Translations under genes and position numbers: made by a program
Shown here: positions 1 through 11,925 of the stretch, one piece after another
Layout: each line of letters opens with the position of its first letter
Numbering within the stretch: position 1 is the first letter of the stretch
NCBI RefSeq assembly: GCF_004337985.1
Contig: NC_043742.1
Coordinates: forward strand, 4,267,259-4,331,258
Length of the DNA stretch: 64,000 bases
Reading direction: 5' to 3'
Source: Pyricularia pennisetigena
Lineage: Eukaryota; Ascomycota; Sordariomycetes; Magnaporthales; Pyriculariaceae
Notes under the pieces: generated by a model
Told to the model about the DNA's origin: nothing
The model's database searches: none
Seen by the model: the letters and a program-made list of their open reading frames with translations, nothing else

Positions 1-184
1 TTTGTGGCTTGGTGCTTGGTTACCTCACATCGCCTTTGACCAAAGGTAGCAGGATGCTGAGGTTGTCAACATCTCGCATATTTCATGGAAATTGACCGCT
101 CTGTGATTTGCACCCCAAAATCCTCTTGAATCCTCTTTGTCTTTCAGAACAAATAAACTGACACTTCCCAGCGGATGCTGATTT

Positions 185-227
<43 letters not shown>

Positions 228-437
228 AAAGAAAAAAAAATCGATTTGCGTATCTGCATGATTATTTTCGTGGTATCTCTCTCCTACACTCCCTTTTATA
301 ATCCAAATATGCTCCCGTCTATCCTGTTCACGCACACACACGACACTTGAGATAATGCCGCGCGCCCACGATATTGTTCTACCCGTTTATAAGACCTTTG
401 ATTGTTTCCAGTTCCCAATGTACGTCTAGAGACTTCC
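1..437. other. left flank, 3' side of ZIP transporter
   Basis: No coding region is supported here. The stretch holds a long A homopolymer and probably the 3' UTR of the ZIP transporter gene that reads leftwards. Short open frames in it are low-complexity (a run of Phe) and are not genes. Confidence 0.6.
186..225. repeat. A40 homopolymer
   Basis: An uninterrupted run of 40 A, followed by short A runs separated by single G, is visible directly. Runs of this length are prone to slippage, so the exact length may differ between isolates or reflect assembly uncertainty. Confidence 0.95.
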
Positions 438-1929
438 CTAGTGCCAGGAAATGTAGAGCATAATGCCGGCGCCGAGCGCCACGGCAACAAACTGAACAAA
501 AGTCTTCTTCACCTCCCTCACCTTGTCGCCAGCCTCCGTCTCCAACAGTTCAGGAACGGCGGCCACAGTACCGACATAAAGGAAGGTGCCGGCAGTGAAG
601 GGCAGCAACATGTCACCCCACGTCAAGCTCGTGCCCCAGAGGCCGGCCCCCATGAGGACAGGCTCTCCGCCACTCCCACCGAACTCCTGGACCGCGATGC
701 CGATCAGGGTTCCAAGTAGGGCGCCCAGGGCCGTCACAAACTGGAGACCAATGGCCGACCATTTGCTAAAGCCCGACTGAATGAGAAGAGCAAAGTCTCC
801 AACTTGGTGGGGACACTCGTGGAGAGCAACTAGATTCATGTGTTAACTGGGGTTCTCAAGTCAATATGCGCCGCTTGACTCAAGATAAAGTCCTACCTGC
901 TAATGCTGTAGTCGCGCCAATGGTTGGAGATGCGTAAAAGGATGCGGACATGGCTAGCCCGTCGGTAATATTATGTGTGAAGTCGGCACTAGAGCATCAC
1001 GTCGGGAGTCAGTCAAAGTCCTCGGGTCCGAGCGACGCCTCTCAAAGATAGTCTGAGCCCTTACATCAGATTTAGCAAGCCGCTCGAGTTGACCTGCTGC
1101 ACGGGCTCCTTGACGGTTGCAACCTCCTTGGAGCCATTGGCGGCAGCCGCGTCGGCACCGGCGCCCTTTCGCGACCTCGCACCCTTGCCCGCGTCCACAG
1201 ATGTAACAGAGACGACCTCGGGGGTTGCGTCGTGCTTGTGTGCTCCGTGCGAATGGCCGTGGCTGTGATCGTGACCGCCCGCCCCGCCGGTGGCTATACG
1301 GAGCCCCTTGTCCATGGCTACAAACGCCATGAAGCCCACGAGGATACCGACGCCCAGGAGGAGGTTACGGTTCGGCTCGACGAGGACAAAGCGGGCGTGC
1401 TCGGGCTCGTCCTCGCCCAGAAAGATCTCGGGGAGGAGATGGAAGAGGGTGTCGCCCATGAGGCCGCCGACGGCAAAGGCGACCATGGTTGAGAGTGACG
1501 AGGGGTCAATGTTCTTCGGGCATAATGCGAGTAGGAAAGTCGGAGGACCGGAGATATAGCTATATTGCAAGGTGAAAACCCGTCAGCCGTGTCCCACTGA
1601 AAAGAGCTGACATTTGATCCGGAGGGGGAGAGGCATGTAAGCCACGGGAGTAACTTAGATACGTACAAGGTTGCGAGGATGGCATTGACGGCGGGGCCTC
1701 CGGGAAACAGCATGTCCAGCAGCGCAGACATAGACGACGTGGAAGTCTGGGCGAAATGAGCAGCCTTTTCGGCGCTCATTTCCTTGACAATGTCACATTG
1801 CTGGAGCTTCTCATCAAGGTCCTCCAAGCTCAGGGACGCAGTGATTGCTGGCGCGGTGCCGGCTAAAGTGCATGCAACCCCGAACCCCAGTATGAGGGCA
1901 AGCAGATGATTGATCCGCATTGGAGGCAT
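438..1929 (-). CDS. ZIP-family zinc transporter, KE4/Yke4-like
   Basis: Predicted 413-aa zinc transporter of the LIV-1/KE4 branch of the ZIP (SLC39) family. Members of this branch move Zn2+ across the ER or secretory-pathway membrane towards the cytosol. Four exons: 1929-1667, 1559-1065, 988-897 and 829-438; the frame is continuous across all junctions. The N-terminus is hydrophobic and signal-like. A membrane segment with HLLPE lies near residue 131, a His-rich loop (alternating His with Asp, Ser and Gly) at about 184-197, then HNITDG at about 258 and HECPHQ at about 287, which are the two metal-binding helices of the family. Many KE4 proteins have HEIPHE at the last site; here the final Glu is Gln. 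An upstream in-frame ATG at 2055 would add a Lys-rich leader; I prefer the ATG that opens directly into the signal-like segment. It is divergent from the rhomboid gene. Family assignment is firm; compartment is inferred. Confidence 0.9.
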
Positions 1930-2702
1930 GATTGCTCCAATGTTGTTATTGGTTGGCCGGCGAGATGTCGGCTTTGAGTGCGAATAGTTGACGGCAGCTT
2001 GTCGTTTTTTTTGTTGTTTTTTTTTTTCGTCTCGAGATCTGTCGTCGCTAGTCAACTTGGCACCTTGCCTTATCTACAGTACATACAGACTGACGTGTTC
2101 TAGATTTAGCACTGGACTAGGCCTACAACTGGGCAAGGTTAGCCCCTGGGTACATAGCGCTGTCTACTCCCAATTGGGGTCAGCATGGGGTAGGGGTCGA
2201 GCAGTGATTAGCTGAGAATGCTCGCCAAATCCACAAAACCCCCAGTGGATCTTGAGGCTGATCTATGCTTGGTAGCAGACTGTGGAGGATGAGGCAAGTG
2301 ATCACTACTGCTAGACCTGGGGGATTCGTATGTACAACAAAGTACGGTAGGTAATTAGATATCTGCAAACAATTATCGTCCATATCTATATGGCCACCAA
2401 TTCTTAACCAATGTATCGTTAGTTACTCTCTAAGCGTAAATTTGGTAACGGCCATGTGCCTGGACAATGTAAAACAGTTCTAGGCGAATAGTGGGCCCGA
2501 TTCAAGACTTTCTACTTGTTGGTGGCATTTTCGATCCCAACCCAGAAATCTGCGTCTTACAAGGGTTGACATGAACGCAAGGGAGTACAGACGCGGGGAG
2601 GGGATGGACCAGAACTGTTGATAACATCATCTCAATTGCCGCCTTCTGGTTTATTCTTTTGAACGTCTCTTCTCTTCTCTTTCCACAACCCCATCCGTCA
2701 CA
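1930..2702. promoter_or_regulatory. divergent intergenic region, ZIP transporter / rhomboid
   Basis: A 773-bp region between two divergent start codons, so it must hold both promoters. A T-rich tract lies near 2007-2028, just upstream of the transporter. A CT-rich tract of the type common before fungal start codons lies at about 2650-2690, just before the rhomboid ATG. I see no convincing TATA box and no zinc-response element that I could defend. Confidence 0.5.
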
Positions 2703-3848
2703 ATGAATTGCCTAGGGCTCAGTAGTCGCAAAATGCTGTGCCACAGCTACTCGCTCGCGCAGCATCGCAATCGCGTCATGCTGGCAGCCTTGCGCCGACC
2801 AGCATCAGCCTTCAGTACAGCCGCCATCGTTATGCAACGGGTCCCTGCAAGACCGCAAACCCGGCAGCGACCGCCGCAGAAGCAGCTCGCGTCCGATACC
2901 CCCATTCAAGAGGCACGGCAGCTTGTAATGGCGAGCATCTTACCAGATCAACCTCGCGGTTATATTCGCACCGGCCGATTCACGTATAGACTCATACTAT
3001 GGGGAGTATTCGTCGGGCCATGCTTGGTGGTTTTCTACTGGTGGGCATCAGCCAAGGTCAAGGCAAGCAAGGGTGATGGTTCCCAGTTGAAATGGATGCG
3101 CGAGAACTTCACGCTCTCGCGTAAGAACCTAGACGAGGGCCGCTGGTGGACGCTCATCACCTCTGCATTCTCGCACATGGATCCGATGCATCTGTTGTGT
3201 ACGTGATCCATTTCAAGCTGGCCATCAATTTTTTTTTTTTTTTGTCATTGCTAACGCGGAGCTGTGCCGCTTCTACAACCAACAGTCAACATGTTAACCC
3301 TGCGCTTTGGCGTCGAGGCGGCTCTTGCAGTCGGGCTAGGCCCCTTGCGGGTGCTTTTTCTCGCCACGGGGGCTGCTCTGAGTTCAAGCTACGCCGGCCT
3401 GTGGGACGAGGAAACGCGGAAGCATGGTGTCGAGCGTGCTGGTCTTGGCGCAAGTGGAAGTAAGTGCCTTTTATTTCCCTGTTATCGAATTCGGGAGGAT
3501 TTCTCGACCGTGACCAACTAAACTAACCAAACTTCTTTGAACCCAGTTGTCCAGGGTTTCCTGGCGACGATGGCGCTGACCCGTCCCTGGATGCAAGTAT
3601 CCTTGATGTTCATACCTGTGCCAGTCTCGCTTCCGTTAGTTTGGGGACTTTTTGCTATCTGGGATTTCTACAATCTAAGCATGGCCCGCCAACACGGTGA
3701 CAGTCCCTCCGCTTCCGGGTCAGTCGTAGGGTACGCGGCGCACCTGGGTGGCTCTGCTTTCGGAGCGCTCTACTGGCTTGTCCGCCTCAAGCCTGTTTTT
3801 GGAGGTATGACACTGGAGTACATACGGCGTGTAATGCTCAAGCGATAA
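2703..3848 (+). CDS. mitochondrial rhomboid intramembrane serine protease (Pcp1-like)
   Basis: Predicted 323-aa rhomboid protease. Fungal mitochondrial rhomboids cleave membrane-anchored intermembrane-space proteins such as Mgm1 and cytochrome c peroxidase. Three exons: 2703-3198, 3286-3459, 3547-3848. The N-terminus is rich in Arg, Ser and Ala and lacks acidic residues at first, as in a mitochondrial presequence. A hydrophobic helix follows at about residues 95-118. The catalytic motif GASG (Ser about 222) sits at the very end of exon 2, and the partner His is in AAHLGG at about 289, giving the Ser-His dyad. WWTLITSAFSHMDPMHL is the conserved region before the catalytic helix. Length and motif order fit the Pcp1/PARL group. 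Substrates are inferred from the family only. Confidence 0.9.
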
Positions 3849-4407
3849 TAGTTTTGGCTCGACTTGGCAAAATTGAGCAGCAAAGAAGGCACAAGAAATT
3901 GAAACCATCCAACCAAATTTATCCTCATGCACCTAGTATTTTTAACCGTGTTTTGTTTGAGGTAGATAGATCGCAGGCTAGAGGTTGTAGGTTGACTTTT
4001 GGTATGGAGACTGTCTCATGTACCAACGTTACCCCGGTACAGTACTGCACCCCCACTGACTTACAGCACTGCCGGTGGCTCATCCCACACTCAGAGCAAT
4101 GGTTCGCTGATTGTCACCGATGACGGCCATACTCCTTCATCCTACACCAATCATTCGTCTTCCTTTTGTTCACACTCTGTCGTACATCTCTCAGGCTGGG
4201 AACAGTTGGCCTTGGCAGGCACTTAGAATATTCCGTACGTTCCACCGCCGACTTTTGCCCCAACATTTCCAATCATCCCAACACGTATAAGCCTCAGTAT
4301 TCCATCAAAGAGCCCAGTAGATCATCGAATTCTGGCCTCGGGGTTTGATTATTAGTGACGCCTGGGGGGCAGTGAACAGACCAATCGCACTTTCACAAAG
4401 CGCATAA
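3849..4407. other. intergenic, rhomboid 3' side to PI-PLC promoter
   Basis: Between two genes on the same strand; it should contain the rhomboid 3' UTR and the phospholipase promoter. Short open frames here show no domain, signal or codon pattern that supports a gene. Confidence 0.5.
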
Positions 4408-5832
4408 ATGACAACCTCCTCAAATACAGGAATGAACGAACTGGACATTGAGGAGCAAATTAAATCTCTCGACATTCGCCTACATTTTTCAATCAATCAT
4501 ACAGCCCCAGTCATCACCAATGAAGCACCTAAGCGCTTGTGTGTCCCCCGCAGGACCTGTTGCTCTCCCGAAGTTTTCCGGGCTCAGGAGACCCATCGTG
4601 AACAACAACAACAACTATTACAAGGAACCGGTTCATCTGCAGAGCCCGTATCTCAACTAAGTTCCTGCGATTTTCACCATTTCGGTGAAAATTTAGGCGA
4701 AACCCAAGAGGAACCCAACGCGTGGATGGCTCGCATACCAGACGACAGGCCCATCAACCACCTTAGCATCCCCGGCACCCACGACTCGTGCGCCCGGTCC
4801 CAGGTAATCTACGTCCAGACGCAGACGCAGACCGTGACGGAGCAGCTGCTCGCGGGCGTGCGCGCCCTCGACCTGCGGCTGCGCCGCCGGCACAACGGCC
4901 AGCTGTTTTGCTATCACGGCGGCGTGCCCCTCGGCCCCTTTGGCAGGCCGCTGGCCCTCTCTGCCGTCATGGCCGAGGTCTGGGCCTTTATGATACGGAC
5001 CCGCTTCACCGAGACGGTGCTCGTGTCTATCGACAACGACGACCCCGCGGATCGTGGGTCCGCAGAAGGTCGTCAGGGATTTTACGAGGCCGTCGACGGC
5101 TTTATCAGGCAGACTCCGCGCTGGGGAAAGGGGGAGGGCGGGGTCGCCGGGCCAGATGGCGGAGAAGGGTCCTCGCGCTGGTATTTGGCCCCGCAGACGC
5201 CGACATTGGGGGAGGTTCGTGGCAAGGCTGTCTTGCTGCGTCGTTTTGCTGCCGAAGGAGGACATCGCACATCCTCGCGTGCTGCCCACGGCGAGAGTAG
5301 CAGTGAATACCCCAAGACGGCCGACGGGATTGGATTCGACCTCTCGGCTTGGGTCAACAACAGCCCTGACTTTATTATCCAAACACCACATGCCAGATTC
5401 CGGATACAGGATAGGTGGAAATACTCGGAAAGGATTCAGCTCGCCGACCTGATCGAATCAAAAACCGACCTTGTCAAGAACCTGATGGACCAAGCCATCC
5501 GGCAAGAACGAGAGCCGGAGCTTCTGGACGCAACGCCACACCATGATTCGTGGTTCATCCACTTTACCTCGGCCGTGGGCGAACCCTTCAAGCACGGCGA
5601 GATTGCAACGGCCAGGTCCATCGCTGTCGGGGATTTTGTCGGCTGGGGCAAGTGGCAGGACGGTGTCAACGTCGCTATCGCCCAGTTCATCAAGCAATAC
5701 GCGCCATCTGGGCGCAGGCAGAGGCTCGGCGTGGTCTTTATGGACTTTGCAGTCTTGCCCGAAGACGCCGAGCTACTGGACTCCATCATTGCGACCAACT
5801 TTAGCAGCATTGGGGAGGCTGCTATGGTGTGA
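4408..5832 (+). CDS. PI-PLC X-domain phosphodiesterase (bacterial-type)
   Basis: A single-exon 474-aa protein of the PLC-like phosphodiesterase superfamily. Enzymes of this type cleave phosphatidylinositol or GPI-type substrates without Ca2+. The first ~105 residues are low-similarity and Gln-rich. The X domain starts at about 107: GTHDSC carries the first catalytic His (about 125), FCYHGG the second (about 170), and the family's acidic strand appears as SIDNDDP near 210. Later conserved pieces are QDRWKY and VFMDF. I see no signal peptide or GPI anchor signal, so a cytosolic location is inferred. Translation could start at the first ATG or at codon 9; both precede the domain. Fungal copies are often annotated as 1-phosphatidylinositol phosphodiesterase, but the true substrate is not shown by sequence. 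It converges with nitrate reductase. Confidence 0.85.
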   Translation: MTTSSNTGMNELDIEEQIKSLDIRLHFSINHTAPVITNEAPKRLCVPRRTCCSPEVFRAQETHREQQQQLLQGTGSSAEPVSQLSSCDFHHFGENLGETQEEPNAWMARIPDDRPINHLSIPGTHDSCARSQVIYVQTQTQTVTEQLLAGVRALDLRLRRRHNGQLFCYHGGVPLGPFGRPLALSAVMAEVWAFMIRTRFTETVLVSIDNDDPADRGSAEGRQGFYEAVDGFIRQTPRWGKGEGGVAGPDGGEGSSRWYLAPQTPTLGEVRGKAVLLRRFAAEGGHRTSSRAAHGESSSEYPKTADGIGFDLSAWVNNSPDFIIQTPHARFRIQDRWKYSERIQLADLIESKTDLVKNLMDQAIRQEREPELLDATPHHDSWFIHFTSAVGEPFKHGEIATARSIAVGDFVGWGKWQDGVNVAIAQFIKQYAPSGRRQRLGVVFMDFAVLPEDAELLDSIIATNFSSIGEAAMV

Positions 5833-6456
5833 GGCAGATGAGCCAAAAAAAAAAAAAAATAGAAAAAAAAAAGGTCGCGTACCAAACACTCCCCTTGAGG
5901 CCTCTTTCCTTTTCGCCTTAATCATCTCGGAGCGGCAGGCCATGACTGCCGTCGGTTTGATGATATACATTTTGGCTTTAAACTGATTTTACGTGGGTGA
6001 TTTTGGGTATTGGACAACGAAATGACTTACAACGACTAGATATGTTGCATGGCGAGCATATACTAACCCCGGGCCTTGTCCACCATAGAGGGCACTCAGT
6101 TTTTACACTTTGGAGTTTGGCGTTGATTTCTCCCAAGGGCCAGCCAGGCGTGCAATTAGTTTCATGAGGTTTACCACTGGTTCTAGACTGTGTTAGATCA
6201 ACTTCTGAATTTCATCTCAACACTCTCTTGCTCTGCATCAGTGATATACCACAAAAAGATAGTGTATCAACTGATGTTTCCAAAAAAAAAAGTCTTTATA
6301 TCGTGTATGTTTGATTGTATATGCTTTGCCCGAGAGGTCTCATTTCAACTCCAGGCTTGTTTTTAATTGATACCCCCAACACCAAACTCCCAGCTCAATT
6401 CATCTCAGTCTGACCATTGTGCAGAGCAGCTGGTTGATACATGTAAAAGCAGCACT
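5833..6456. other. convergent intergenic region, PI-PLC / nitrate reductase
   Basis: Both flanking genes end here, so this is shared 3' UTR and terminator space. It holds two A runs near 5845-5870 and otherwise ordinary AT-rich sequence. No gene is supported. Confidence 0.6.
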
Positions 6457-9286
6457 TCAGAAAAACAACAAATCATCATCCTTCCAGCCCAATTCTTGCG
6501 TGAGAATCTGCTTCACGCTCTTTTCCATACTCTCCGGCCCACAAATCAACACCATGTCTTGGCCGTCGCCGGCGGCGGCACCTAATTCCTTCTCAAACAG
6601 GGCACGATCCATCCTGCCCCTGGCGCCCGTCCAGCCCTCGGAAGGTTTGCTGAGGCTGTAGACAAGGCGACATCTGTCCTCATTGCCGGCCGCCAGCCTG
6701 TCCAGCTCGTCCCTGCAAAGAATATCTTCCTCAGTTCGGTTGCCGTTGAGCACAAGACACCTTGTCTGATCCTCCTTGTTCTGCATGATGGCTCGGAAGA
6801 CCTGGAAGATGGGCGTCACGCCCGATCCGCCACAAATCATAATGAACCGGTGCACGCTTCTCTCCTTTCCGGACACTAGGCACTTTCCGTTTCCGAGGTA
6901 CTCGAACCGTCCTACAGGCCCTTTGAAGTCGACCCAGTGCCCGACGGGAAGATGATCAAGCGCCTGAGTCATCTTTCCGCCCTCCATCTCGGCCGACTTG
7001 TAGTAGATCTTGACCAATACCCTCAAGATGCCCTTCTCGACTGCGCAATCCGAGAGCGGGGTGTAGGCGCGGATGATTGCTTCCCTCGTCGCCGGGTCTC
7101 GCAGTCTCATCATCAGGTGCTGGCCGACGGGTAGCCCGATGGCCTGCTCTGGATGGTCGAGCTTGAAGCTGAATATTTTGGAATCGCCACTAACGCTCGT
7201 CTTTTCCTGCAATAGTGCTTTGGACCACGTTCTCGACTGCAAAAAGACAGAGCGGGGTTCTGTGGATTCGGATTGGGTTGATTCAGGCTCGGCTAGTAAG
7301 CTTCGTGATTTCTCATCCAGCGAGCCGATGTGATATTCTGGCATCATGGCCTTTGCATTTTCCGAATCTTTGCAAGAGATCACCCCAAAAAAGTCAGTCA
7401 AGTTCCTGAAACGCCAGAGAAGCCCTTGTATCAGGCCTAAACTTACGAATTGTCAGAAACTCCTCGCTACAATCCTGCCCTGCTGCCCCGATGATCGAGG
7501 CTGCACCGCCTGGGTGCCCTTCAAGGAACTTGGTGCCATCATAGACTTGCCCATCAACAACGAACCACGGCTGGGACTCGCTGTCATGCGCTTTGAGCTC
7601 GTCCAGAGTAATGGTCTTGTTCACCGATGGGTTTGTCATGCAAATCTCCTTGGTAGGCTCCTCGGTAACGGCAGCGGATTCTTCCTCGTCGCCAGCCATT
7701 TTCTCCCCCCAGAATCCATTGGAAAGGTCACCGCCCGCCTTTTTGACACGCTCCATCCAGCCGCCTGGAATCAGTGCCGGTTGTGTGGGATGTTCGAAGC
7801 GGAGGTCATGGCCCTCCTTGTGGATCACCACCCGATACCACGGGTTGTTCATCATTCCCAGGACACTCCAGTACATGTCGCGCGGTTGGACCATCATGGA
7901 GTCGTCCATCGCTCTGATCATGACATCATCCGCGGCGACTAGGTCCGTCATGGGAATATCGAGCTCCCAAAAGCACCAGCAGAAGGAAGCCTCGCGCCAG
8001 CTCAAATCAACCTTGCCGCCGTACAGCGTGTCGTCTGCTGATGCTAATCTGTAGTCGTCCTCGGGATATATCATATTGGCTAGCCTCCAGCTCTTGCCCT
8101 TGTCGAGAGTCACTTCCATTCTTGTCACCCTCTTACCGCCCCCTGCATAGGCGTAGCCCCTGAATTTGTAAACACCGGCTGCTGCCGTTGTCGGAACCTT
8201 CTCGTCGTGTGCGGGGTAGCAGGTGGCGCTGTTGGTGTTGAGGTCGTAGATAGCGTAGCGTTCGTCCTTCCAGGTATCGGGCAGGTCGGCACTGGCCTCG
8301 GGTGTCACCATTGTCGGCAAGACCCTGTTGTCGTAAATGTGGTACCAGTTGTCGCTCGGCTCAGAGGTCACGACGATCCTTTTCAGCCACTTGACACTCC
8401 TGCCACCAATCTGGCCGGGAATGACGATCCTCAAGGGTTTGCCGTGGTCAGGGTGCAGCGCTTCGCCATTCATGCGGTGAGCCACCATGATGCCCCTGTT
8501 AGGATCGACGGCCCAATTAAGCTTGATCGAAGTGCCGTAGTAACCATTGGGAAGTTTGTCGGCGCCCTCAAAGTAGACATACCGGGCTCCTCGTTTTGGC
8601 ACCGCCCTGGCTATGAGATCTCCAAGAGGGACACCGGTCCATAACGCCGTTGAGAGACCTGCGGCGCCCCATGAGAAGCCCTTTGTCTTGCGAACCACGT
8701 TCTGCTCCTTGCGACGGTTCCCTGCGCAAACAAGGGTGACCGGGTATGTGACCTGTGCGAAATCCTCCATCAGGGTTCGAAGCGTCAATTTCATGGGCGA
8801 GTCGACCATTCCTTCCACAGTGAACTCCCAGTCCATCATGTCGGCATCATCCACGCGCGGCACGCCTCCGTGGTTCCGGACATAGTGCAGGTCTTTCGAG
8901 TTGATGAAGCCCTCGTCAAACAGATCGCTCAATGGTGCTTCTGTGTTGAACGGGTGTATGCCGGTGAGCCTTATAAGACGAGGGTCCCGCTCAACGTGGC
9001 TGTCTGGGGTTTTGAGATCCTGAGGAAGAACATTGTTCTGTCTCGTTGGAGGTGGCAAAGGATATGGGCGAGATGTCTCATCATTCACCACCGGGCAATC
9101 GATGTCCTCAACTGAGCCGGTGCCAAGACTTATACTCGAGCGACGTGAGTGTTGTCGTGACTCCTTGACGGTGTCTGGAGGACTCGGCGGGAATATTTCC
9201 AGTTTCGTGAGGGGGGTATAGGAGGGAGGTGCCTCTGTAGTAATGGGGGCTAGCCCAACAACGGCCTCCATGGTTGAAATATGCAT
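6457..9286 (-). CDS. niaD: assimilatory nitrate reductase [NAD(P)H]
   Basis: Reduces nitrate to nitrite in the cytosol with electrons from NAD(P)H via FAD, haem and molybdopterin. Two exons (9286-7447 and 7367-6457) joined by a 79-nt intron inside the haem domain, giving 916 aa from the first ATG. The ATG at 9271 has a much better context (ACCATGG) and would give 911 aa. Domains in order: sulfite-oxidase-type Mo domain with the Mo-ligand Cys in CAGNRR (about 187), a dimerisation domain, cytochrome b5 with axial His in HPGG (about 591) and the second His recreated across the splice (IHSENA, about 614), an FAD domain with RAYTP (about 713), and a NAD(P) domain with CGGSGVTP (about 793) and CGPESM (Cys about 889). 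All cofactor motifs are intact. The region upstream carries a NIT4-type octamer and GATA sites. NADPH preference is the fungal norm, not read from sequence. Confidence 0.97.
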
Positions 9287-10010
9287 AGAAAACCAGCGAT
9301 GTATCTGAACTAGCTATGAGAAAAGATGTAGTGGAAGTGCCGCCAGATCTTTAACAAGAAAGAATGAGAAAGTGTAAGTGTTAGAGATAAGAATTTTTAT
9401 GACGTCTTTCAGTATATGACGTGAGGTTACAACAAGACACGGGCAAAGCCAGCTTGTAGGTATTTATTCATTTGTCATTGGTCTCGGTTGTCGATGATAT
9501 TTATGATGGCATACCCTTGGAAGGTAGTGTGGTTACTCGAGCTTTAAGCAAATTTGGATAAAACAGAAGGGAGCCAATTGGACAATCAATGTAATGTGAG
9601 GTGATTATGGGTTGCGAGGGATGGCTGTGTGGGAGGAGGGACATAAGGAGACAAAGTCTTGGCGCATGTGTATACCATACCGTGGAAATCCGAGATGTTT
9701 CCTTTGGGTGTGGTCATCCGCAGCCAGTGAACGTGCACCATCTGCTACGTAGAGGATATAACCTAACAACTATGACATGAACCCAAGCCATAGGTTTTCC
9801 ATGGCAAGTGCCGGGCATGGGGGCGAATTGACCTCACTCAGGCTTTCGACCAATACGCTAAAAGACTAGATCTAGCAGTAGGCTAGAATTTCGGCGCGTA
9901 CCGGCCAATGTTACTCAACTATACAGCAACGCATGTCTTCTGTCGGAAGATGAAAGACGGGGGATGGTGCGTGGGAGTGTTAGGCGGATTGTCCATCTCC
10001 GGGGGGCAAA

Positions 10011-10256
10011 GATAGTAGATCTTTATAGGATAATTCCGCGGACGTGCGTGCTAGTCAAATGCTTGGTCCTGTCATGCAGGAAAGCAGCCAGCCCTATGTG
10101 ATGGAACGGTCTGGTCTTATCAGTAACAATTGTGCTTAGCTGCAACTTTGCATACTGGCGACTGGAATCACCCGTTATCTTGGAGGTATCGAAACTGGAA
10201 TCAGACATGTGGTTGATAAGACGACCCGCTACCAGGAGATTGGACGACCAAGATAG
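10011..10256. promoter_or_regulatory. GATA-factor site cluster (NIT2/AreA type)
   Basis: Several GATA words lie close together: GATAG at 10011-10015, TTATC (GATAA on the other strand) at 10175-10179, GATAAG at 10215-10220 and AGATAG at 10251-10256. Further GATAAG copies occur at 9386-9391 and 10471-10476. GATA factors activate nitrate reductase under nitrogen limitation in ascomycetes and usually need two or more nearby sites. Individual sites are weak evidence; the grouping around the TCCGCGGA octamer is the support. Confidence 0.4.
10035..10042. promoter_or_regulatory. NIT4/NirA-type octamer TCCGCGGA
   Basis: The perfect palindrome TCCGCGGA is present about 750 bp upstream of the nitrate reductase ATG. 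In Neurospora the pathway activator NIT4 binds this octamer in nit-3. An 8-bp word can occur by chance, but the position and nearby GATA motifs make a functional site plausible. Confidence 0.5.
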
Positions 10257-11925
10257 GTGGGCTAGCAGATCCCCGTCTGCTGTCCATACCAGCTGAGTCT
10301 GAACCGGTCCGGGGTTGGGCTCGATTACTGATTAAAGGTACCCGGATGTTCGTGGCAGTCGTGGATGACCTTGTCATGATCTCCTTCGTACTAAAGTTGG
10401 TTATATTATTTGTAGTGGATTGAAACTTCTTCAGCGGAAGTCTGTCTACACCCATGCCCGCGGGTTAAGAGATAAGAGGATCGGGAGGCCGGCCAGTCAT
10501 CAGCTGAAATGGAGGGGAATAAATTTCCCCATACCCAGATTGCGAGCGTGATCGTTTGTCGCGATCGGTCAGGAATCTCTCCGCGATTGAATGGCTGTTT
10601 AGTTTAAAAAAGGAAAATCTGGGGGTTTGATGGATCGACATATCCGCCATCAGCAAAAGAGGTCATCAATTGATCCATGAGATCAATTATTGTTCGTGAG
10701 ATCTTCTTTTCCTGTCTTTTTTTTTTTCTTTTTTTTTTTCGCTTTTTCATCGCACAAGAACCAGCCAACGAAATTAGTGGGGCTGGTTACTTTGTACTGT
10801 ACAGTAAAGGTGCCTCTACCTCTCACTTCATCTTGCCTTACCTAACCGGCTCCATACCTGTCGGGATTTCCCCACCGTGGATTGGTTATGGTGCTGCAAA
10901 CATTACATCTCACCTAACAGTACGAAGTAGGTACGAATGACACCTTAGTAGGCAACCGGTACTTAACTAAATAAGCAGATTCCCGGCTCTCATCGGGGCT
11001 TCGGTAAAGGACTCCCGGATCGGCACAATGTCGCATCAAACAAGGTGGTCGTTGACATTTGAGAGTATACTATGCATACTCTGTTTCATTGTCTGCTGAC
11101 ACTGTACTCGAAAGCATAGAACAAATTAGTCCGTCGGAGTACCTTGATCATTTTCCGGCTAGGAAGAATTACTATATACCTCACCTCTTTGAAGTCAATT
11201 GCTAGTCAGTGGTTGATACAGCCCTGTGCTTGTCGCCCAGTCTCCTGCCGCAGCTTACAATATAGTACAATTCTGATCTGATGCTTTGCTTGGCCTGAAT
11301 ATTGATGTGCACACCTGCAAATACCCTTCTTACCTCACCTCACCTTCCTCGAAATATCTACCCAGGTACTTACTTACTCAAGGCATCTTAGGAAGGGGTA
11401 ACTTGAGCAGAAAGATGTGGGAATGTAATTACCGTTTGACAAAAGACGTCACCAGGCGGTAATCGGAGGTTGATGTATAGTAAGGACCAAGCGGCTGGCA
11501 ACCATAAATTACCTGCAAGTCACAGCTTCCTAGAAAACCAATGCTTCTGATGCCGCTGCATGTTGAAATCATGTGTCTACCCAGGTAAGGTAAGATAGAG
11601 CTATATGTACCTGAATTTTGAATGTGTCAAAAGGATTTCTTCTATTTTTGAAATGGCAAATGTCATGTCGCAACAAAGTCAATCCATCAATCAGGCCAAC
11701 GCGTGCAAACTACGCTCGTTTTGCGCAGGCTTTAGGAAACAAGCTCCTGTCCCAGTCATCATCAACGCGAACCCCCGCCCAAGAAATTTGTTCTACTCGC
11801 ACCGCCCATGTTTCATGAGCGACCGTACAGCGACAAATCTCCAACCACAAACGTTCCGATGAGGGACGATCGCTGGCATTCGAATTTGCGCGTTTCCTGG
11901 CACATAGCCTGACTGCGCACCAACC

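Larger units (their letters stand above)
9287..11925. promoter_or_regulatory. 2.6-kb divergent region, nitrate reductase / UPF2
   Basis: A long gene-free stretch between two divergent genes. Candidate nitrogen-regulatory sites cluster at about 10011-10256, 0.7-1 kb from the nitrate reductase start. The right half contains repeated CCTCACCT and ACCTAGGTA-like words and stop-rich frames. Short open frames (all under 110 codons) have no recognisable features. Confidence 0.55.

Noticed and set aside
1930..2055. Upstream extension of the ZIP transporter to an ATG at 2055
   Set aside because: It adds a Lys/Gln-rich leader before a clear signal-like segment; the inner ATG at 1929 is more likely.
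9287..11925. Small open frames (61-107 codons) between nitrate reductase and UPF2
   Set aside because: No domains, signals or splice structure; expected by chance in 2.6 kb of six-frame sequence.
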